Source of the DNA: Cellvibrionales bacterium UBA4495
GTDB taxonomy: Bacteria > Pseudomonadota > Gammaproteobacteria > Pseudomonadales > Porticoccaceae
Assembly: GCA_002388905.1 (NCBI GenBank)
Contig: DGNJ01000009.1
Coordinates: 1-14,508, forward strand
Direction: 5' to 3'
Length of the DNA stretch: 14,508 nt
Each line of letters begins with the position of its first letter. Within the stretch, counting starts at the first letter, position 1. The notes beneath the pieces are model-generated. The model saw only the letters and a list, made by a program, of their open reading frames with translations. It was not told where the DNA came from and ran no database searches. Below, in pieces: positions 8,401-11,866 of the stretch. The position numbers and the translations under genes were made by a program.

Positions 8401-8830
8401 CGATTCTGGAACTATTGGAAACATCGTCCCAAGAACTGGTATCCCAGAAGACGAAAAAGGATTCATGCCACTCTACCGCTTTCCCTATATAAGTTGGTTC
8501 ACCATTGCCGTCAGTAATGCCGTCTTGCATTGCCCGGCAGTTGTTCCTGCTATTCTCTATGTATATACCCGTATAATCGTAATCGAGTTCATACACATAG
8601 ATTCTGTCATCCGGTGAATCACCATAATCGATACTCGGATCGTAAGGTGTGTAGGTCTCCACTTCGTCAGCCATGCTCCCGGAGCTATCCAGCACAAAAA
8701 GTACGTTTGGTTGAGCATCTGCGTTATCGTTCACAACAGCTTCAGAATAAAAAATGTCGATGTCGTCCGCAGCACACAGGCCAGAAAATAAAAATCCCAG
8801 GAGTATCAGCATTCCTTTTTTGATATTCAT
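5471..8830 (-). CDS. pilY1: PilY1-type pilus tip adhesin
   Basis: Secreted pilus-tip protein of 1119 residues, near the size of Pseudomonas PilY1 (about 1160). It opens with a Sec signal peptide (about 1-20, LCA|ADD). The N-terminal von Willebrand A domain (about 40-430) has a complete metal-ion site: D48-S50-S52 in LDSSGSM, T269 in DWTP and D323 in LTDGNP. From about residue 590 to 1020 is the PilC/PilY1 beta-propeller, with strands such as TVYIMTNDGTFRAIDASSG and NLYGLDVT. A calcium-binding loop D-x-Q-x-D-x-x-x-D is at 833-841 (DIQNDGFVD), where the Pseudomonas protein has N instead of Q at the second ligand. PilY1 caps the minor pilin complex, regulates pilus retraction and contacts surfaces. 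The ATG at 8830 is preceded by an AGGGAGAGGG purine run. Codons in the 5' third look more AT-rich than in its neighbours. Confidence 0.95.
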   Translation of the reverse strand: MNIKKGMLILLGFLFSGLCAADDIDIFYSEAVVNDNADAQPNVLFVLDSSGSMADEVETYTPYDPSIDYGDSPDDRIYVYELDYDYTGIYIENSRNNCRAMQDGITDGNGEPTYIGKAVEWHESFFVFWDTSSWDDVSNSSRIVECEEDSGNHGADSDSDATYAADGRHGPYSTSRGREIRWRRVDQQMFVSANYHDYLINGGREERRKVDIMKEAATDLVNSFSGLNMGLMRFDGESGGYAIQHFSDIGSSRPEIIDAINSIEPEDWTPLAETLWEAMLYYRGDEVHYGTNWRRDPDAVSGSSYNSPIANACQKNFVVYLTDGNPYRDSGRDNSIRDLTGATQATCDHRDNASEANDTCLDELAGHMANNDMAADIEGVQDVRTYTIGFNIDMPLLEETAKKGKGKYYTANDTNELKSAFNQIIADILKESVAFIAPAVSVNAFNQLQHNNEIYYAIFSPQLTPRWYGNVKKYKINSAGEITDADGDIAVDDSTGYFLDTARSFWSSVPDGQDVRAGGAASHLDASRTVYTVTSNNPNPRDIRLSLPGNTIGISNGAITRAMLGLNSDVDNDTRSRLIEWILGYDREDDGPHRFFADPLHTRPVVVTYGGHPDDPDNPPDDTVYIMTNDGTFRAIDASSGDELFAFIPRELLPNQLLYFANDPDGNKVYGLDGSMTAWRRESGDPDRDIEPADGDHVYLYFGMRRGGRNLYGLDVTDRDNPVLKWVVYGGSDGFENLGETWSAPQRSKVRWDCDVVNEVTECEERDVLFFGGGYDVVHDNAEDLTTGDLGSAIYMVDAHTGELLWSAGDGPTDYDLDLPLKNSIPGDLAVNDIQNDGFVDSVMAVDIAGKVWRIDINKQPGDADEFATGGLIANLTDPRLEDGDPNTEGVFRRFYIGPSVALAKQPGVDPFFVVALGTGYVAQPKDETVMYDRHYGLFVDNIFEPLKDQDGVPIYEAVDNLDLYDVTDPQDDPADPDDGPADKSNNAPHGYFYNLTTPGEKIVRPITIRFGVTNFTSYVPANDVDPDELVCGVGHLGNSRAYARSFTSGESRFDDEYVELKQPGIAPESSVIYTDDSTAEVKKTSTTVCYGTECYGKDDPENPFPDSVPIFKAYWREN

Positions 8831-8841
8831 CCGCCCTCTCC

Positions 8842-9189
8842 CTAGCGATATAATTGAACTTTTATGAGTTTTCCGTTTTCGATCCGGTATCTGAGCAGGG
8901 CTCTCCTGAGATTCAAATCGGGCAGCCGCTCGGAGGCGATCGGCTGATCGTTCTCGTCCACGACAACAGTGGACGAGTCGTAGGCAAATGTTTTGGACTC
9001 ACATTCAACACAATCCGGAAAAGTCGCGGTTACTTCGCCAGTGCCCTGGCCTGTTTCCCGCACCAGGAGCGTGGTGTATTCGATAGTTCTTGTCAGGACT
9101 TTGATGGGGGGACTGCCCCAACTTAGCCCGGGGGCCATCAATGCCGCCAATAGCCAAAGGCAAGCCAACCTGGATATTCCTTGTCTCAT
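8842..9189 (-). CDS. small secreted protein of unknown function in the minor pilin operon
   Basis: I do not recognise a family. The protein has 115 residues. It starts with a clear Sec signal peptide (basic MRQGISR, hydrophobic core about 8-22, likely cleavage near WG|SPP at 25-26). The rest looks beta-rich, has one CVEC cysteine pair, and ends in a basic stretch and the C-terminal LIKVQLYR. It has the strongest Shine-Dalgarno of the operon, AGGAGG shortly before the ATG at 9189. It ends 11 bases before pilY1, so it is surely co-transcribed. Pseudomonas aeruginosa has another small secreted-type gene, pilY2, but that lies after pilY1; the position differs and homology cannot be judged here. 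A periplasmic or pilus-assembly helper for PilY1 is a guess from context only. Confidence 0.75.
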   Translation of the reverse strand: MRQGISRLACLWLLAALMAPGLSWGSPPIKVLTRTIEYTTLLVRETGQGTGEVTATFPDCVECESKTFAYDSSTVVVDENDQPIASERLPDLNLRRALLRYRIENGKLIKVQLYR

Positions 9190-9212
9190 GGTGTCCTCCT
9201 ATACGCCCTTTC

Positions 9213-9689
9213 CTATAAGGAAGGGCCGTGGTAGATCAAGCCCTGGGTCTGATCCGATTTCGCACCGGTATTGGCAACGGTGGCCTCGCTATCCAACTCA
9301 AAGCGGTAGGGATTGCCTCCCCCGAGTTTCTCTCCATAAATGATGGCATCACCCTCGCCCAGGAAACTCAACTCCGCGCTCTGCTCATATTCGGGAACGG
9401 ACATGACCAGATCCTCGGCGGCAAGTGCGTAACTGTCATTATTGGCCGCCTCGATCAGCATCGCCTGGTTTTCCTTCATCACGCCCACCTGAGCATTGAT
9501 CTCGCTAAACGCCTGGTTATAGGCATTGAGGCTGAACTGACTGTTGCGGGCCATCTTGCTCTGCAGACTGATGTCGGATGCGCCGGCAACCGCAATCAGG
9601 GTGATAATGACCAGAAGCACCAGCGTAACGATCAGGACAACACCCTGCTGCTGAGACCTCCCCGGCCGCTTGTGAACGATTGAATGCAT
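9213..9689 (-). CDS. pilX: PilX-type minor pilin
   Basis: Minor pilin of 158 residues. The basic leader ends in QQQG at residue 16, followed by VVLIVTLVLLVIITLIAVAG, the typical PilX N-terminal segment. The residue at mature position 5 is V, not the usual Glu. Lack of Glu-5 is a known trait of GspK, the tip pseudopilin of type II secretion, and fits PilX as its counterpart at the apex of the pilus. The remainder has no cysteines and is rich in Ala, Glu and Ser. It is shorter than Pseudomonas PilX (about 195). The ATG follows the pilW stop by two bases with only a weak GAGA upstream, suggesting coupling to pilW. Confidence 0.88.
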   Translation of the reverse strand: MHSIVHKRPGRSQQQGVVLIVTLVLLVIITLIAVAGASDISLQSKMARNSQFSLNAYNQAFSEINAQVGVMKENQAMLIEAANNDSYALAAEDLVMSVPEYEQSAELSFLGEGDAIIYGEKLGGGNPYRFELDSEATVANTGAKSDQTQGLIYHGPSL

Positions 9690-9691
9690 GG

Positions 9692-10477
9692 TTATGTCTC
9701 GTTGAACTGGTTGTGGATGGCGACGGTGGTGGAAAAGGTTTTGCGTTCGTGGCGGTCTTCCACCACCAGGGGCTCGGCATCCAGCAGCAGGAACTCCCGA
9801 ACCTTCTCATCGCTACTACCCGTCTCCTGGCCCGTGCTGACCAATAAGGAAACCCTGACGGCGCCAACCTGATGCCACTCGGGCACCCGGTCCGCGGATA
9901 CGTACTGATTAATACGTCCATCTTCTATGAGGCCGTACAAGATCTGGAGCCTATCGATACCATCGATCAACGGCTGGGCCGACGCCACCCAACTCCCATC
10001 TCCTACGTCGTAGCCCCGGCATACCAGGGAGAAGACATCATCGGCCGTTTCTGCCACATAGTAGACGTTGGCGATATCCTGGTCCGCCTCGATGACAGCC
10101 CCCGTGCAGTCGGTTTCCGTGCCATCGTTGGGCGGTGGGTCCAGCCACAAGGCAATACGGTCACTGGCATTGCCGGCGCCATTTTCGGTACAGGGGTCAA
10201 AGGAGCCGCATTCGCCATCGTAGATGGGATCCAGGGTTCCACCGTATTCGGGATCCCGGTAGCCCGCCAGGCGGATGGATTTCGCCAGTGTATCCAGTGC
10301 GTAGCGCGCATTTTCCTGCACGCGGGACAGAGTGTTGGTGGTCCGGTACGTTTCCTTGGATACAATCAGCATGGACAGGGCCGCACCGGTCAGCAGCAGC
10401 CCCAGGGCGATGCCAATCATCAGCTCAACGAGAGACAAACCCGACTGACGATTTTTGCGACACGACATCGTATTCAT
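9692..10477 (-). CDS. pilW: PilW-type minor pilin
   Basis: Minor pilin of 261 residues, the largest of the set, as in Pseudomonas (about 274). Prepilin peptidase would cut after G13 (RQSG|LSLVEL), with Glu-5 at E18 and the hydrophobic stretch MIGIALGLLLTGAALSML. The VQENARYALDTLAKSIRLAGY segment (about 58-78) is a hallmark of PilW proteins. Further on are cysteines in GECGS, DPCTE, TDCTG and VCRGYD. PilW joins PilV, PilX and FimU in the priming/tip complex that carries PilY1. The ATG overlaps the TGA of pilV (ATGA, 10474-10477), a classic translational coupling. Confidence 0.93.
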   Translation of the reverse strand: MNTMSCRKNRQSGLSLVELMIGIALGLLLTGAALSMLIVSKETYRTTNTLSRVQENARYALDTLAKSIRLAGYRDPEYGGTLDPIYDGECGSFDPCTENGAGNASDRIALWLDPPPNDGTETDCTGAVIEADQDIANVYYVAETADDVFSLVCRGYDVGDGSWVASAQPLIDGIDRLQILYGLIEDGRINQYVSADRVPEWHQVGAVRVSLLVSTGQETGSSDEKVREFLLLDAEPLVVEDRHERKTFSTTVAIHNQFNET

Positions 10478-11061
10478 GGCCGGAACACCTGACGGAAGCT
10501 TTGGGTCTTGAGGTCGTCATCCGGGTCATCGATGCCGGAATTGTCGGCCACCGCCTTGGATTCCCAGGCCAGCTCCAGGGTGTAGTCGGAGCCCTCCGAG
10601 CAGTTATCGGTATCGCTGGGATCGACGTCATCGCAGGAAAGAGAAACCTCGGTACCCACCAGGCCCGAACGACACACCAGTTGCCATGTATCGAACTCGG
10701 CCATTTCCCCGGCATTGCATTCCTCGGCGTTCGCCTTGGAGCTGGTATCAGGGTCGTAATAATCCGCGCAGATCTTGGCGGGGGGGGCGGCGCAGTCGAA
10801 GTCAGGATCGTTCAGGACGGCAATGTGGGCACCGGCCACCCGGGCGTCCGGGTTGAGGCGTATACGGTCGATAAATTCCTGGGCCAGCCAGATCGCGCGA
10901 CTGCGCTGGGATGAATCGAAATCTTCCTTGATCGAGTTGAATTGCAGGGCCAGTGCCCCGGCAATACCGAGACCGAATACCAGCATGGCGATCAACACCT
11001 CAATCAGTGTCGACCCCCGATTCCGGAATTTCCCCAACTGTGAGCGCGACAACCCCGTCAT
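10474..11061 (-). CDS. pilV: PilV-type minor pilin
   Basis: Minor pilin of 195 residues with the leader cut after G16 (RNRG|STLIEVLIAMLVFGLGIAG); Glu-5 is E21. The STLIEVLIAMLVFGLGIAG helix and the following ALALQ are characteristic of PilV. Several cysteines (in DFDCA, KICAD, EECNA, VCRSG, LSCDD and NCSEG) suggest disulfides in the periplasmic domain. A good Shine-Dalgarno, AAGGAAGGA, precedes the ATG at 11061. It is separated from the upstream fimU-like gene by 105 bases, the largest gap in the operon. That gap holds a small inverted repeat (GGCAA/TTGCC, 11160-11176) at the fimU stop but no convincing promoter, so co-transcription is the simplest reading. Confidence 0.92.
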   Translation of the reverse strand: MTGLSRSQLGKFRNRGSTLIEVLIAMLVFGLGIAGALALQFNSIKEDFDSSQRSRAIWLAQEFIDRIRLNPDARVAGAHIAVLNDPDFDCAAPPAKICADYYDPDTSSKANAEECNAGEMAEFDTWQLVCRSGLVGTEVSLSCDDVDPSDTDNCSEGSDYTLELAWESKAVADNSGIDDPDDDLKTQSFRQVFRP

Positions 11062-11166
11062 TCTCGTCCTTCCTTGGTTTTACACCCGCTATAAGTACCC
11101 TTTTTGCAGAATCAGTCGGGCGATTAGCATTTGTTACCGGGCAGGTCTTCTGGTTCCCAGGCAAGT

Positions 11167-11700
11167 TTAAGTTGCCGAGTCGCAGTCCCCTTCGGTCAGC
11201 CTGACCCTGCCTGCCCGGTTGATTTCGATATTGTGGCCCGGACTTCGCCTTTCAGTATCGCAGAGGGAAATGGAGACGGTGTTACCGCCCTCGTTGAGCA
11301 TACCGTTGGCGCGAAAACTTATATAATCTTCCGCGCTGATATCCCCGGTAACGCGCAACCCCTCGCCGACGGCTGGCATTGTCAATATCAATGTGTCCTC
11401 GCCGGCATCGAAAGCCGTGTTTCCCGAAGTATCGGCGTCGGTGTAAAGTTCGACGTCTCCTCCCCAGTCGAGGCCGCCCTCCACAGTCGCAAGCGTCACG
11501 CCTTGCTGACGACCGACAGCTTCGGAACGGGCTTCCTGGAAAGTAGCGACGAGGGCTCTAGCACCGGTATCCAGGCGAGCTTCCCGCAACCAATCCTGCG
11601 CAGCCGGAACGGCAAAAGCCACGATGATGGTCAGGACTGTCAGGGTCACCAGCAATTCAACCAGCGTTACCCCGCGAACTTTGGTCATTCTTTCCCACAT
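11167..11700 (-). CDS. fimU: FimU/GspH-like minor pilin, first gene of the minor pilin operon
   Basis: Pseudopilin of 177 residues in the GspH/FimT family. The leader is cut after G10 (KVRG|VTLVELLVTLTVLTIIVAF), with Glu-5 at E15. The typical GspH segment ARALVATFQEARSEAVGRQQGVTL follows. The C-terminus has two cysteines (SLCDTE and GDCDS) and a GRVRL strand. Its place before pilV-pilW-pilX-pilY1-pilE matches fimU in Pseudomonas aeruginosa, which links the tip complex to the pilus shaft. Two ATGs are possible: 11700, or 11688, which has a GGGAAAG just upstream; the leader works with either. It differs from the second family member at 4563, whose C-terminal tail is much more basic. Confidence 0.87.
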   Translation of the reverse strand: MWERMTKVRGVTLVELLVTLTVLTIIVAFAVPAAQDWLREARLDTGARALVATFQEARSEAVGRQQGVTLATVEGGLDWGGDVELYTDADTSGNTAFDAGEDTLILTMPAVGEGLRVTGDISAEDYISFRANGMLNEGGNTVSISLCDTERRSPGHNIEINRAGRVRLTEGDCDSAT

Positions 11701-11751
11701 CCCCAGTCAACCCAGAAACTGCCACAATCCCTCTCAAAGGTCAATAGAGCC

Positions 11752-11760
11752 GACGGACGG
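11752..11760 (-). promoter_or_regulatory. AlgR-like box upstream of the minor pilin operon
   Basis: CCGTCCGTC on the minus strand matches the Pseudomonas AlgR consensus CCGTTCGTC at 8 of 9 bases. It lies 52 bases before the ATG of the fimU-like gene. In Pseudomonas aeruginosa AlgR binds upstream of fimU and activates the fimU-pilVWXY1Y2E operon, so the location is what that model predicts. Binding has not been shown here, and no algR gene is in the window. Confidence 0.4.
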
Positions 11761-11782
11761 CAATGCGAACCAGCTCACATTT
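11761..11782 (-). promoter_or_regulatory. CRP/Vfr-like binding site upstream of the minor pilin operon
   Basis: On the minus strand the core TGTGAGCTGGTTCGCA (11764-11779) is a TGTGA-N6-TCGCA near-palindrome, one base from the CRP core TGTGA-N6-TCACA. Over 22 bases it agrees with the CRP consensus at 17 positions, including the AAA and ATT flanks. CRP and its Pseudomonas counterpart Vfr control type IV pilus genes. It sits next to the AlgR-like box. A promoter with a good -10 is not obvious: TCTATT (11743-11748) is the best at 4 of 6, which would place the box close to the -35 region. Confidence 0.5.
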
Positions 11783-11816
11783 TGCGCTTTTGTCGCTATC
11801 CATTCTTTCCGCCCAT

Positions 11817-11843
11817 AAAAAACCCCGGCCATTGGCCGGGGTT
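11817..11843 (-). terminator. rho-independent terminator of the RTX adhesin gene
   Basis: Arms AACCCCGGCC (11821-11830) and GGCCGGGGTT (11834-11843) form a perfect 10-base-pair stem with a 3-base loop. On the minus strand the stem is followed by six T (11817-11822, partly shared with the stem). It begins 23 bases after the adhesin stop codon. There is no T run on the plus strand, so it acts for the minus strand only and insulates the minor pilin operon from adhesin transcription. Confidence 0.92.
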
Positions 11844-11866
11844 AAAAGCTGGCGAAGGGCAAAGTG

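Noticed and set aside
11062..11166. A riboswitch (cyclic di-GMP or cobalamin type) in the 105-base fimU-pilV gap
   Set aside because: I could not match the conserved core of either class; only a 5-base inverted repeat at the fimU stop is visible.
11701..11730. A sigma-54 promoter (TGGCAG...GGGTTG on the minus strand) before fimU
   Set aside because: The GG is followed after ten bases by GT rather than GC and the -12 TTGC is absent, so the match is too poor.
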